Notes under the pieces: model-generated
Databases searched by the model: none
The model's input: only the letters and a program-made list of their open reading frames with translations
What the model was told of the DNA's origin: nothing
From: Rosa chinensis
Lineage: Eukaryota > Streptophyta > Magnoliopsida > Rosales > Rosaceae
Length of the DNA stretch: 64,000 nucleotides
Direction: 5' to 3'
NCBI RefSeq assembly: GCF_002994745.2
Contig: NC_037088.1
Span: 65,862,397 to 65,926,396, forward strand
Shown here: positions 23,494 to 35,276 of the stretch, one piece after another
Layout of the letters: each line of letters begins with the position of its first letter
Position numbering within the stretch: position 1 is the stretch's first letter
Program-made: the position numbers and the translations under genes

Positions 23494-25943
23494 GAAAGTA
23501 TGGCGTCACCCTAAAACCTTTGCTTACGTTCACGGCAGAAACAATTGGGTTGGCTGTCCTATGTTTTGAAGAGACAGAATTTAGCTCTGCCCAAAACCCA
23601 ATAATGAAAAACATGATCATTAATTGGTAATAGAAAGAGTATTCAGTAGTATTTCATTTTTTAACGCGTAGAGACTCGAGCTTGGCTAAGGCGTGTTGAA
23701 ACTTGAAAGTGGAAACATGCCGATATATGCATGCTTGGTGCTTCGTTTATGATTTGAACATGTTTGAACTCTTATGGTCTCAGTTCTAAATAATAAGGTT
23801 CACAACAAACAAACCCACTCAGTTTTCTCAAAGTTGAAGCATATTTGAGAACTAATTGGGGCAGATAGAACCTAGTTTCATGGGATATATTAGTCGATCG
23901 GGTTGAATTAAAAAAGACCAAGTAGATTCTATCAATTAGTATATAGTACGTTTTCTATGAGGTTTTGGTCTGATACATGCATAAGCTACTCTCTGACGAC
24001 ATTATTTTAAGGTTTTGGAACCTTCAGCCTCAGTCCAAGTCCTCCGAAATGAATTAACTATTTCCAACTAATTGGTAACGGGTAAAAAGAAACCCTAAAA
24101 TATAAGTGGCAAGAAAGTGAAGAAACTATGTATCGTGCATATGGCCCCGTTAGCCTTGCTTACATGGGCGTGGGTACTTGCATGACTAAAGACATAATTA
24201 GCCTCTCTTGCATGGACGTATATGATATCATTAATTACCCTCGCTTTAATGATCATTGACGTGTACATCGTTAACCTAGTTCTTATGGGTGAGAGCTAGG
24301 AAGCATGTCAGTGTAGACATCGTTAGTTTCGCTTCCATGAACATGGGCTAACTTTTTAGATAGTTAAAAATCCGGCTGAGTATTATTTTGACATGATGAT
24401 ATAATTTGAGGGTGACAATCTAGTTAAACAAACAGAAACCATAAGACCTGAAACAATTGTTTATCTCGGTATGTAATCCAATTAGGGTCTAGATTTTTCC
24501 TCAGTTGATAGGGACAAAGATCAAAACTACCCTATGGTCCTGATCGGTCTTAATAAACTCTGTTATATATATGAGAGTGATTGACCATACTTAACTACGA
24601 ACAGAAAACTCGGTCTTACCAAACTTTGTTAATTTGGACCAGTTCAAAGTTCAAACTAAGTAAAATAATTGGGAAAAAAGTGCATGGTCAGCTAATGTGG
24701 AAAGTGAAATAGCAAACTGGGACAAATGGAAAAAAATTTCAAGGTCATGTAACAGCTGCAAGTCTGCAACATACCATATCCATACATATATAACCTTCTA
24801 GATGATATTGATATGTTGTTCTTGTCCATTGTACATAGTCAGTCCCAGTGGTTGACCGGCCGCGTGGAATTGAAACAAATAGCACGTACCACTGGTCACA
24901 ACATTGATCATTCTCCTTTCCTCCGACCAAATCACAGAAATGATTTCTTTTCTAATTTGGAGACGGACAAGAACATTAATTGTTGGTTTGAGGGATTAAT
25001 TAGAAGTCATTTGCACTAATAAATTTACATGATAGATTGAAGTTTGTTCTCGTCAAAGTAGTTCCTGGTTATGTTATGTGTCCAAATTAATTTGAAATTT
25101 TGAGACCCATAGGACCATATGTATTACAACAAACTAAGGCATAAAAGAGATGAGACGAGTTTTTTCAAACATTGATTGTAATATAAGACAACACTGCAGT
25201 TGTAATCACCCTCATATCTCATCTACTTAATTACAATCAATTGCACTTATACCTTACTTTGACTTGATAATTCGATCCGTTTTAAAATTGAAATTTGCTC
25301 AGTCTCCCTCATACCTAATTCTTATCTCGCTATTAAAGATGCAAATGAGAAGTAACTTTCTACCAAAATGAGCTCTATTTACACAGAAGAATGAGTATTA
25401 TTTTGGTATGATTCTAATATAGAATTCACTTCATTCTCATTCAATATCTTCATATACACAATGTAATGTAAATTTAATAGCTGCTTATATCAGCCGGATT
25501 TTTATTTGTAGTTTTTATTTTTGATATTAAAAGGGAAGTGTTAAATTATTCTCATCCGAAGTAAATCACTTGATCCAACTAATGACATCTTTTTTCTTTT
25601 TTTTTCCCTAATATGGACGTTCTCGATCTTGGCAATCTCGGCCACCGCCCAGGCCTTGCAAGTGTTGGACTCTAAACAGGCTAGGTGACACAACCAAAAT
25701 CAAGCCCAATTATTAATATTGGGCCTGTCATACCAGTCAAGTTTGGGCCATTTCTATATTCTATCAGTTGGCCCATACAAAAACCTAACTTTGAAAATAT
25801 TAAAAGTAGCACCCAAATTAACCTAAAAATAAAAAATAAAAACAAAGAAACAAGGTGACAAACATGGCTGAAAATTTTTCAGTTTCAACCACCCCAGTAA
25901 TTAGGGTATAAAAAAAAAATTATAAGGATTAATTACCTCAACA
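23494..25943. other. Intergenic DNA, no gene seen
   Basis: About 2.4 kb of AT-rich DNA. Short frames here are random in composition. An imperfect duplication of phrases containing catgggcgtg / catggacgta around 24165-24220 is the only structure noted. Confidence 0.4.
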
Positions 25944-26179
25944 GAAAAAAAAAGGGGCTGTGACCACTTACCCAATTTCAACAACAAAATTGCCCACTTA
26001 CTCCACTAAGAGTTTTTTAACCCCACTTACCCAATTTAATATCTATTGACAATTTTGTCCTGTCAATTCACCTAAAACTCATCGATCTCTGTCTCCTCTC
26101 AAACTCTCTCTCCTCCCAGAGTCTCTCTCTCTCTCTCTCTGCTTCATGCTCCGGTGAGGTTGGACGGCGCAAGGAGTCA

Positions 26180-26544
26180 TTGCCGAGAGCGACCGTCTGG
26201 ACGCGTTGGACTTCCACACCTTGACGTGGAGCTTGCCGTCGTCGCCGATCTCGGCGTCGGTTTTGAGGAAGTCGCTGCCGTCAAGGAACATGACGTCGGA
26301 CTCGACCTTGAAGGAGACGATGGAGGGAACGGTCTCCGGGAACTGCTCCATTATCAGCAGCTTGGCTCCGGGGCTCGTCCTTCACCTTCAGCCTCTCTAG
26401 AATCTCGAATCGGTGCTTCTCCTCCGGCACCGCCTTTTCGTGCTTGTGTTGCTCAATCTCTTGCCTTAGCTCCGCTTCTCTGGATGACAATCCCTCTACC
26501 GCAAAGTCCAACTCTACAACTATTGAACTGCCGTCCTCAGCCAT
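26180..26544 (-). pseudogene. Captured coiled-coil gene fragment, frameshifted
   Basis: The minus strand reads MAEDGSSIVVELDFAVEGLS then a charged coiled-coil-like stretch (AELRQEIEQHKHEKAV ... LERLKVKDE). Near 26366 the frame shifts into KLLIMEQFPETVPSIVSFKV and continues DGSDFLKTDAEIGDDGKLHV. Codon-like GC bias differs sharply from the AT-rich surroundings, and it lies between element TIRs. It therefore looks like a processed or captured piece of a host gene. I do not recognise the parent gene. The frameshift makes a functional product unlikely. Confidence 0.55.
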
Positions 26545-26869
26545 CTCCGGCTGCTGTGCGGGGTTCCAGTGAGGTTCTGTGAGCGGAGTCGAAATTTGGT
26601 GCTATTCTTATTTGAGTGTGGTGATTGAGTGAACGAGATGATGCCATGTAGTTAGCATGCACGATCCTGCTGTTAATTGCAGTTCTCCAAAATCGAAACC
26701 TTGCCGTCTTGGGGCACAGCGACTTTTCACTATTGTACTTTGACTACTTTCTTTCTTCTTTGTTTCTTGCTAAATGGAAGAGAATATGAAAGCCAATGAT
26801 CTACTATATGTTCAACAATGTAAGTAATCTGACATTGCAATGTAACTGTGGGGTTTGTTTGATGGTCTA

Positions 26870-27365
26870 CTGGGGGGTAGTAGACACATTATTGGCCCCC
26901 AGTAAACTTTGATACGAGGGACATGGATCACTATAGTGTGGTGTTTTGATAAGTTATATGTTGTTTTCTGTGTATTAAAGTCAAATTATCTGTGAATCCT
27001 ACAAAAAGGTGCATTTTTGGTGGTCTATTGGGAGGCAGTAGAAACATTAGACTTTGTATTGGGGGGCAATAATATGATTACTGGGGGGCAGTAATATGAT
27101 TATAAATTGATCAATTGTTCCTGTAGTGTATTCATTTTGGTTTTGGGAGTTCATACAATTCACTGGACGTCAATAATATGATTTTTGGGAGGCAATAATA
27201 TGATTACTAGGTGGCAGTAATATGATTACTGGGGGGCAATAATAGCCGGATTTTGGAATCCGGTCACCGGTCGTCGGAATCAGGTCACCGTTCGCCGGAG
27301 TCTGGTCACCGGTCGCCGGAATCCGGTCACCGTTCGCCGGAGTCCTGTCACCGGAACTGGTCACC
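26870..27365. repeat. Subterminal GGGGGCAATA and CGCCGGA repeat arrays in copy 1
   Basis: Repeats of ggggggcaataatatgatta and variants (tggggggcagtaatatg, ggaggcagtagaaac) are followed by at least four alternating units of ggtcaccggtcgccgga. The same two repeat types occur in the element at 33143. Confidence 0.75.
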
Positions 27366-27702
27366 GTAGCACAGCAAGGTGGAAGGTGACTTCTCTCTCT
27401 AAGTGAGAAAGAAGGAGAGGGCAAAAAAGTCTCAAAAAAAAAGAAAAAAGAATTAATTGGGTAAAGGGGAAATAATCCCTTAGAGTGTTTTGGGTAAAGG
27501 GTTAAAAAACAGTTGGTGGAGCAAGTGGGCAATTTTTAGCCTAAAATCGGGTAAATGATCATTTTCCCAAAAAAAAAAAAATTGAAAAAATGGAAATGAA
27601 GAAGAAGAAAAAGAAAATGTAATTTTTTTTTTTTGTCAAACTTAATGGTTATTATTGAGCAACGTAACCTCCACACTCAGCTAGGTCCCAATAGTATAAA
27701 TT

Positions 27703-27950
27703 CCACGTGTCAAAAACATAGTCCACTCGTTTACCAAAAATCCTCCGGTCCACTAAGAAACCTCCACGCCGCACCTTCACACAGACCCTTCTCTGTTCCA
27801 GCACCACCCACGTCACCCTCTCTTGCTCCAAAACCAGTCCTCTACGGTCTACGTGGGCAACTCCTTGCCGTCGGATCAACATACCAACAGTACGGACCGT
27901 CCGTATTTCGGAGTTTATTGTGGTCACCGTAATTCCCATATTTACGTGCC
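27703..27950 (+). promoter_or_regulatory. SIG5 promoter with clustered ACGT elements
   Basis: A perfect G-box, CCACGTGT, lies at 27703-27710. Further ACGT cores occur in ccacgtcac (about 27808), ctacgtgggc (about 27850) and tttacgtgcc (about 27941), giving four in about 250 bp directly upstream of the likely transcription start. Arabidopsis SIG5 is known to be induced by blue light and stress through bZIP (HY5-type) and ABA-linked factors. Such clusters would fit that, but binding is inferred. Confidence 0.55.
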
Positions 27951-28077
27951 CTGTATTAAAGTCCCAAATTTTGTGTACCAAAACAAAAACAAAAAAGGAA
28001 TCGAACTTTCATTTTCCTAGTCCCAGATTCTTCGAGATTTTCTTGGCGTCTGATCGAGCAGTTGGACATTGGTTAAG

Positions 28078-28464
28078 GTATGATTCCCTGCAACTGAGCT
28101 CTTGTTTGACATGAAAGAAAGTTAGTTACGTTCTTGAACTTGTTCTAGCTTGATGAATGAATCAATAATGATCAGTAATGTTCTGAATGTTTGGTTTCTT
28201 ACAGATTGTTATGTATTGTGTAGTTTGAATTATGAAGGATTTAAAGGGTTTTGAGGGTTTATGGTGGTGAAGACAATGAGAGTATGGTTAACTGTGAGGT
28301 TTTGTATTGATCTGAACTTATATGAGTTGTGATTTAGAGTTTTGATGATCAGATAATAATAAAAAATGAGGATTTAATTTCTAAGTTGTGTGTTTTCAAG
28401 TAGCTATAGTGTTGTTGGACAAGGTTGAGCTTAAATGGGTGCATTTCTTTATGTTTTGTTGCAG
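28078..28464 (+). other. Probable 5' UTR intron of SIG5
   Basis: A good donor (ttaag|gtatga) at 28078 and acceptor (tgttgcag|ag) ending at 28464 flank T-rich sequence lacking long frames. The coding start at 28523 follows 58 bases later. A leader intron is inferred only from splice motifs. Confidence 0.5.
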
Positions 28465-28522
28465 AGTTTGTGTATAAATAAGGCTCTTGTTTAGCAATTA
28501 GAACTTTGCTGTGGGAATTGGC

Positions 28523-30777
28523 ATGGGAGTTGTGACAGTTTCTAGCTCAGTTTCTAGGACTCCGTTAGGATTGAGCCCAAAATTGGCATCAAGTCAGAGA
28601 TCAACGTTGAGAAAGCCATTGATTGTTGCCTTTAGAACAGATAAATCCAATAAGAACGCGTTGGTTGCGCCTCAGGAGAAAGTACCTTTGCCAATAGAAA
28701 CACGAAAGAAGGTCCAAAAACTAGGGAAGGCTCGAAAGCTCCCCGAAAGTGTAAAAGCTGCATTGATAGAGGAGGCTCCTACTTGTAATTTGGAACTGGA
28801 TTACAATGAAGCTGCTGCCAAGCTGGAAAATCTGTACAAGCGCAGCCCCGAGACTGAAGCTTCGGATTTGGAAAATGTAGATGGATTGATGATCAAGAGA
28901 AGTCGCAAAAGGAGGAAGAAGATCAGTGAAGTTGATGACAAAGTAGAGAAGAGAAAAAGCGATGACATTGTGGTTGGGAGCAGGACAAAGAAGGCTAAAA
29001 GATTGAGTCTTGATAAAAGGGTTGCGTTGAAATGGAATAAGGACGAGAAAGTGGCTGCTCCAGTAGTTCGAAAGAGAAAAGATAGAAAGAGTGAGAATCA
29101 GATGATTGAGGAGCTTGTAAGGGAGTATTCGGCTTCAACTGATCTCGTCAGTTTAGACTGGAAAAAGATGAGGATTCCTCCAGTTCTTACTTCTTCTGAG
29201 CATACTTGGTTGTTCAAGCTAATGCAACCTATGAAGGTGAGTCTTCTCAATTTTCTAATTTGTGGCAACTGTGATTCTGAAATTTGGCTAGTCCATGTGT
29301 TTGTGTGTAGTATTTTGCTGCTGACTTATGTTATGTTGTCGTGATTCAGGCTCTTCTTCAAGTGAAAGAGACCCTGCAGAAAGATTTGGGGAGAGAACCA
29401 AATAAGGGTGAACTAGCTGAGGCGACAAGTACGAGTGTGGTTCAAGTGAAAAAACACTTGGAGGTTGGTCGAGCTGCAAGAAACAAACTCATCAAGGTAT
29501 GTAATACTTAATTTGCTTACGTATTGGTTTTACTAATTTGGCTTGAAATGTGAAAAAGAGAAACTAACTGGTGATTGTTATTTTCACCTATTGCAGCATA
29601 ATCTCCGGCTTGTGTTATTTGTCATTAACAAATACTTTCAAGACTTTGCTAATGGTCCAAAATTTCAAGACCTTTGTCAGGCAGGAGTGAAGGGACTTAT
29701 CACGGCAATTGATCGCTTTGAACCACAAAGAAGATTCCGGCTTTCCACATATGGTCTTTTCTGGATCAGGCATGCCATCATACGTTCCATGACACTATCA
29801 AGCTTTACTCGTGTCTCCTTTGGCCTTGAGTCTGTAAGCTCTCTTGCTCCTTAAGTCCCTAAGCTAGGTTACTGACATTTTTGTTCACAGTAGCATAGTG
29901 GTTGATATGAGTCCCTTGATAGTAATTGTAATGAGAAATATGTAGTAACATGCACCTGGTCTTTTATGCAGGTTAGGGCGGAAATCCAGAAAGCCAAGCT
30001 TGAAATGTTGGTTCAGCTTAAAAGAATGCCAACAGAGGACGAGATAATTGAAAAGGTTGGAATTTCTCCTGAGAGGTATCATGAAGTAATGAGGGCCTCA
30101 AAACCTGTCTTCTCTCTTCATTCAAGGCATTCGGTCACACAGGAGGAATTTATAAACGCTATTACTGATGTTGACGGCGTTGAAGGTGATAACCGGCGGA
30201 AACCTGCTCTTCTCAGGCTTGCTATCGATGATGTGGTAATTACTTTTTCCTCTTTGATCATTGTCCTCAATTATTATTGCCCTGCTTGCTCTGTTCAAAC
30301 CATTTAGTTCACTTGGTTTTAGCATTTATATACTTTTAGAATTCTCAAAGTTCATAGGTACTCACTAGTACTGATTGTCAACTCTAGAGTCTAGAATTCA
30401 AAAGAGGCCTAGTTCCATTGTAGGGTAGGACTGTAGGAGAGGCTTAATAGTGTTCAAAACTTTAGATTTTCCTTCTCTGTTTGCCATATTATACTTCCCT
30501 TCATCGTAGTCATTAGTCAATAGTCAATACAATCCCATTTATGTGCTAGCTAATACTTCCGCTGGAAATTGTCTCCCAGCTTGATTCCCTGAAGCCAAAA
30601 GAAAGCTTGGTGATCAGGCAGAGATATGGCCTTGATGGCAAGGGTGACAGAACATTGGGGGAGATAGCTGGAAACTTGAATATTTCAAGAGAAATGGTTC
30701 GAAAGCATGAAGTTAAGGCCCTCATGAAGCTCAAGCATCCAGCTCGAGTAGACTATCTTCGCAGATACATAGTCTAA
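28523..30777 (+). CDS. SIG5: Plastid RNA polymerase sigma factor SIG5
   Basis: There are five coding exons, 28523-29236, 29350-29496, 29597-29833, 29972-30235 and 30580-30777, giving 519 residues. The N-terminus [16 protein letters not shown] is Ser/Thr-rich, as for a chloroplast transit peptide, and is followed by a long basic, Lys/Arg-rich region. Sigma-70 regions follow: 2.1-2.4 ([50 protein letters not shown]), region 3 (exon 4) and region 4 ([20 protein letters not shown] then [20 protein letters not shown]), the helix-turn-helix for the -35 box. It directs the plastid-encoded polymerase, in Arabidopsis mainly to the psbD light-responsive promoter. The start ATG at 28523 matches known SIG5 (MGVV); an in-frame GTG at 28511 is ignored. 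RVS replaces the usual RVP after region 2.4. Confidence 0.95.
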
Positions 30778-31231
30778 AGTAATCGGCACAGTACAATACG
30801 CTCACTCGCGGTTCTCCTTTAAAGTTTTCCAACTATGGTTTTATCTCTAATCGCCATCTCAATGATCCTGTATACTAGTCATTTGTACCATAGTCTAAAG
30901 CGATCGACAGTCAACATAGAAATCTCATACCTTCTAATTCATACAGAATTGATGGTATGAGACATGAGATTCCCCATATATACCCATGTATATAATACAT
31001 GAAATGTAATACTTATGGTCCATCTTTATGACTATATTCCACACTTGTAGAAAAGCGCATTCAGTACACTGAAAAGTATGAGAGTTGTGAGTTTAGGCTT
31101 GGTACACCACAATGATCATGAACATTACCTTTGCCATTTAATTTTACAATCTTTTTACGAAACAGTTGCTAAGAACTACATTGAGAAACAAATCTAACAA
31201 AAGCCACATAAATCATGGAAAGGGAAGCCAA

Positions 31232-32506
31232 CTATCCAAATCCACTGAAAGTTCGACGCGGAACAATTTTTGAGTTTTCTTTCTTATGCTTCCTTCGTTT
31301 CTCAGCAAACACCTCACAATGTCTCATTATCCAAAACCTCTCCAATTCTACTGCTGTTCGACCCGGAACCCGACCAGCTATTAAATCCCACCTGAAACCA
31401 AGAAAACGAAACTCACATCATCTAAAATGTTTTGAACTCATGATTACTTCATATAGTGCCAGCCTTTCAGACATGATTACTTCATATGGTTTCAGACATT
31501 TTAAGCAACTAGTCAATGTCAGATAGTTTCACGTGACTTTTAAAGCCCCAGATGTACTTCAGGTTCTGGTTTGTAATAACTTCAGGGGAAGTTGGTTACT
31601 TGATATTATAAATCAATTATTGAAGATCAACTCTGATGTTGACCAAAGGAACCAGGATCTTAAGTGCACATATGCAACCGTAAAAATTCACGAATTTCAA
31701 AGACAAACTCTACAACTTTTGGCAGAAAGAAACACTCAAGAAATAACGAAGTGATCGAATTCTACAGGATCAAATCTATGACTATAGGTGAAAAATAAAT
31801 ACACAAAAAGTGAAATACAAGAGCCTAAATTCTGGGTAAAGTGAAACACGTTAAAATTGGATTTGAATACTTCCATTTCATCCAGGAAAAGAAGGGAACG
31901 AAGTAACATTTTACACCAAATTAAAGGAAAAGGTGTATAGTAGTATCATGATTGTTTACCATCAAAAGAATATCCTTTTCTCACTCCTTACTACCTTTCA
32001 AAAAAGACTGCTAAAAAGTTGTGGTAATCCCAATTCAAAGAGACTGAGGATCAATGTACATGTCAAATCATCGATATAAATAACCATGCATATTAGCAAA
32101 CGATGAATCAATTACTAGTTATGTCTTCCTCCATTTCTAGATGTTTAAGCTCTAAAACAGTGACATTTTAGTGCTAAGAGAGCCTAAATACAAGATATCA
32201 AGATATCGGAACCAAGTACTACAGCAATAGCTAGCTTTAGAGATTTACCTTTCTCCGACAAGTCTATACATTCTATAGATGAGATCTTCTTCTTGCTCAC
32301 TCATATGAATGAACTCCCATTCACTGCTAATAACCTCTGCATGCCAAACAAGGAAGTGAAAGTGTCAGTTTCCAAAAATCAGTGGAACTAAAGTTGAGTG
32401 GAGAAATCCAACTTATATGGAAATGGAGAAACTAATACCAACCTTCAGACTGATCAGAAGTAGTGATTTTGGGTCGCTTCCGACCACATCGGTCCATTTT
32501 TTGCAT
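31232..32506 (-). CDS. TRY: Single-repeat R3-MYB, TRY/CPC class
   Basis: There are three small coding exons on the minus strand, 32506-32443, 32336-32249 and 31391-31232, giving 103 residues from MQKMDR, or 100 from the second Met at 32497. Exon 2 reads EVISSEWEFIHMSEQEEDLI, and across intron 2 it continues YRMYRLVGERWDLIAGRVPG. The bHLH-binding signature DLxxRxxxLxxxxxxLxxxR is complete. There is no R2 repeat and no activation domain, so the protein should act as a mobile nuclear inhibitor competing with R2R3-MYBs for GL3/EGL3-type bHLH partners in hair and trichome patterning. The C-terminal tail after WIMRH is longer than in CPC, as in TRY. Position between SIG5 and SWEET3 and near SPCH supports the TRY orthologue. 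A broken partial copy lies about 5.6 kb away (37765-38215). Confidence 0.92.
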
Positions 32507-33142
32507 CAAACTTAGCGGTTATAAAGAAAGGGAAAAGGATTATGAGAAACCAGAAATATACAGCAGAAATGGGGTTAGGACTTAGGACAGCCTGGGAGGA
32601 CTGGAGGTGACAAGAGATGTGATAGAGATCGATATAGTATTATACATATGGGTGTGCTATAGCTGAATCCAGCAGATAAATTAAGAAAAGGGAATAATCC
32701 TTGAAGCAGATGCACAACCACAAAGTTTACAGATAGTATCAGACTACAAACACTGCCCAACAAACTAGAAAGTGCGACTGTTTGTGTGTTTGTTGACTCC
32801 TGCTTGCCTTTGTAGACTTGTAGTTTTTTTCGATTGAGTTGTAGACTTGTTGTTGAAAACACAGATATCAGAGGAAGCAAGAAAGAAAAAACAGATGGAC
32901 AATGGCAACAAATAATAAACATATATAAGCAAAAAAGAATAATTTCGTGCAGCTTTATCCGAAAAGGATAATCTACCTCTTAACCTTTGTCAGCATATAC
33001 ATGCAATGTGAATAAGAAACAGTACTTTCTCTTCTTTTACAGTTTAAAATGAGTCAATCATCTGGCTTGTACCATCATAAAAGGTAAGAATGCATTTTTC
33101 AAAAGACAACCTATAAGTTAAGAGCAGGGTAGTTATTTTTTA
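32507..33142 (-). promoter_or_regulatory. Upstream region of the R3-MYB gene
   Basis: This AT-rich stretch lies upstream of the minus-strand TRY start. Part of it (32580-32670) is duplicated next to the pseudogene at 38110-38215, showing that leader or promoter sequence was included in the duplication. No individual control site is claimed. Confidence 0.35.
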
Positions 33143-33320
33143 GGGTTTTTGTCCATTTACATCATTTTAAGAGATTTTTTTTCTCATTTACCCCACTAAG
33201 TTTTTTAGTTCCCTCTTACCTAAAACACTCTAAAGAGGTCTTCCCTAATACCCCATTAAGATTTTTTTTTTGTTTTTTAAATTTTTTTAATACAATTTTA
33301 CCCTCACTCCTTTAATTGTT

Positions 33321-33424
<104 letters not shown>

Positions 33425-33534
33425 GAAGAGAGAGAAACCATGGGAGACTTCGCCGGAGCCCGATCAACGGCTGCCGATTCCTGTCACCGGCTGCCGCCCA
33501 CCGGAATTTGCTGAAAATCTCACCGAAAATATTT

Positions 33535-33870
33535 GTTTGCCCCTAATAGACATCTATTGCCCCCTAATAGAAGGGCAATAGATGTCTATTGCTCCAATAG
33601 TTTATTGCCTTCTAATAGACGTCTATTGCCCCCCCAATAGACTACTATCAGTCATGTATTGCCCCCTAATAGACGTCTATTTCCCCCCAATAGATGACTA
33701 TTGGCCATGTATTGTCTCTCAATTGACGTCTATTGCCCTCTAATAGAACAAATAAAACTAATCTTCCTAAAATTAGACAAATAAAAAAAAATATTACATC
33801 AATTTAAAACATCTATTGCCCCACAATAGACGTTTATTGCCCCCCAATAGTCGTTTATTGGCCCTCAATA
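33535..33870. repeat. Array of ctattgccccctaatag-type repeats
   Basis: At least ten degenerate units of the form (ac)gtctattgccccctaatag occur. Each is partly palindromic because ctattg and caatag are inverse. Equivalent ggggggcaata units occur in the element at 25954, which suggests element-specific subterminal repeats. Confidence 0.8.
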
Positions 33871-34008
33871 AAACCTTTTTTTCTTTCTTTCTGGGCTTCT
33901 GCCACATTTTACCACACAAAAAAAAAAAAAAAAACTCATCTTGGGCACCCAATCACCAATCTCACCGGCAAAAATGCTCGACTCAGGCCACAACCCATTT
34001 TCACCGTC

Positions 34009-34283
34009 GTCTCAACCCGGACAGCGTCATCAAGCGAGTCACCTATGAGCAGACCTGCGGCCACGCGCCGCCCTACCTCATCTACGTCTACCACGACCAC
34101 CGCAACATAGTCCTTGCCATTCGGGGGCTTAATCTGGTGAAGGAGAGCGACTACAAGTTATTGCTGGATAACAAGCTTGGAATGCAGATGTTCGACGGCG
34201 GCTACGTCCACCATGGTCTCTTGAAGTCCACCATTTGGTTGCTTAACGAGGAAGGCGAGACTCTGAAAAGACTTTGGTTTTGA
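34009..34283 (+). pseudogene. Captured class 3 lipase exon fragment
   Basis: The open frame reads LNPDSVIKRVTYEQTCGHAP, then YLIYVYHDHRNIVLAIRGLN and GGYVHHGLLKSTIWLLNEEG. This matches the N-terminal part and start of the alpha/beta-hydrolase fold of plant class 3 (DAG-type) lipases. It stops at KRLWF before the GHSLG nucleophile elbow, and the catalytic Asp and His are also absent, so no lipase activity is possible. GC-rich codon use contrasts with the AT-rich surroundings. It lies within element TIRs, so transposon capture is the likely origin. Confidence 0.75.
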
Positions 34284-34783
34284 TCTTTGGCTGTCAAAGG
34301 CGAAACCATCTGAAACCGGAATCGAAATCTTCTGGTGAGAGATCCTGTGCTTCTGCCCGTGTTTCGACTACAACCACTAGTCCACCACCGGACTTCCGAC
34401 GACGTGGACCAGTCCTGCTCATCTCCTTGAGCTAAATCCTGTTTCGACGCCTCACCGGATTTAGAGATCAGAGAGAGAGAGAGACCGGAGGTGGAGATCG
34501 GGGAAAGAGAGAGAAGAGAGAGAGAGATCTGAGGCAGAGATCGGGGAAGAGAGAGGAGAGGAGGGAGAGGCATAAAATGTAATTCATTAATTAGATTGAG
34601 GGCAGAATAGTCATTTTTCTTTAAATTGGGTTGGTGGGAATAAAAATCTGTTGCTGGGGTAAGTGAGATAATTTTTGTTCATTTTGGGGATTTTGGTCAA
34701 TGACCCAATTTTTCATTCACGCTTGTGTGTAATTATGTGACTATTACTCATTAATTAGTATTAACACGTGAGACAAGATATGA

Positions 34784-35179
34784 TACTTGTGGGTATCTCA
34801 TACACTCATTTACAACTATTTGAACAAAAAAATTACAATTATTTGAACTAAAATTACAACATTGAGAACAAAAGTTACCATATTCATTTACACAATTTAC
34901 ATATAGTTAAACAAAAATTACAACATTGACTACGAATTTGTTCAAAAGCTTGCAACAATGTCGTAAGAGGTGTAATTATTACTATTATTAGAACTAAGAT
35001 TACAACAAAAACTACAACATTGACAACGAATTTGTTCAAAAGCTTGTAATAATAATGTCGTAAGAGGTGTAATTACCATTATTAGAACTAAGATTACACA
35101 AAATAGGACTCAACATTACCACTCTGACAACAAATTTGTTGTCACTTTTGTAAATGTGGGTATGAGATACCCACAAGTA
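34784..35179. mobile_element. Short TIR element (MITE) with internal 95-bp repeats
   Basis: The inverted ends are tacttgtgggtatctcata (from 34784) and tatgagatacccacaagta (to 35179), 19 bp perfect. Inside, a roughly 95-bp unit containing gaatttgttcaaaagcttg and gtcgtaagaggtgtaatta is present twice, from 34923 and from 35018. It is non-coding. No unambiguous target duplication was found, so the superfamily is not assigned. Confidence 0.75.
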
Positions 35180-35276
35180 CACTAGAATTTTCCTTAACAT
35201 GTCGCAAGAGAAACAAACTTATAAAGTTATAATCGAATAATATGGTAATAGGTTACGGAAAGAAAAAAACCCACTT

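Larger units (their letters stand above)
25954..27568. mobile_element. Gene-capturing TIR element (Pack-MULE-like), copy 1
   Basis: The ends are long imperfect inverted repeats. The left end (from about 25954) contains acttacccaattt, aaaattgcccactta and gttttttaacccc. The right end (to about 27568), reverse-complemented, contains atttacccgatttt, aaaaattgcccactt and gttttttaaccc. Flanks are A-runs, so a 9-bp duplication of A is possible but not informative. Inside are a captured coding fragment (26180-26544), an array of ggggggcaataatatg repeats (26870-27245) and a GC-rich tggtcaccggtcgccggaat-type block (27245-27365). Long degenerate TIRs with host exons fit the Mutator-like class. It shares its architecture with the element at 33143. 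Confidence 0.7.

Noticed and set aside
28511..28522. Upstream GTG as the SIG5 start
   Set aside because: Nuclear plant genes start at ATG, and the ATG at 28523 gives the expected MGVV start.
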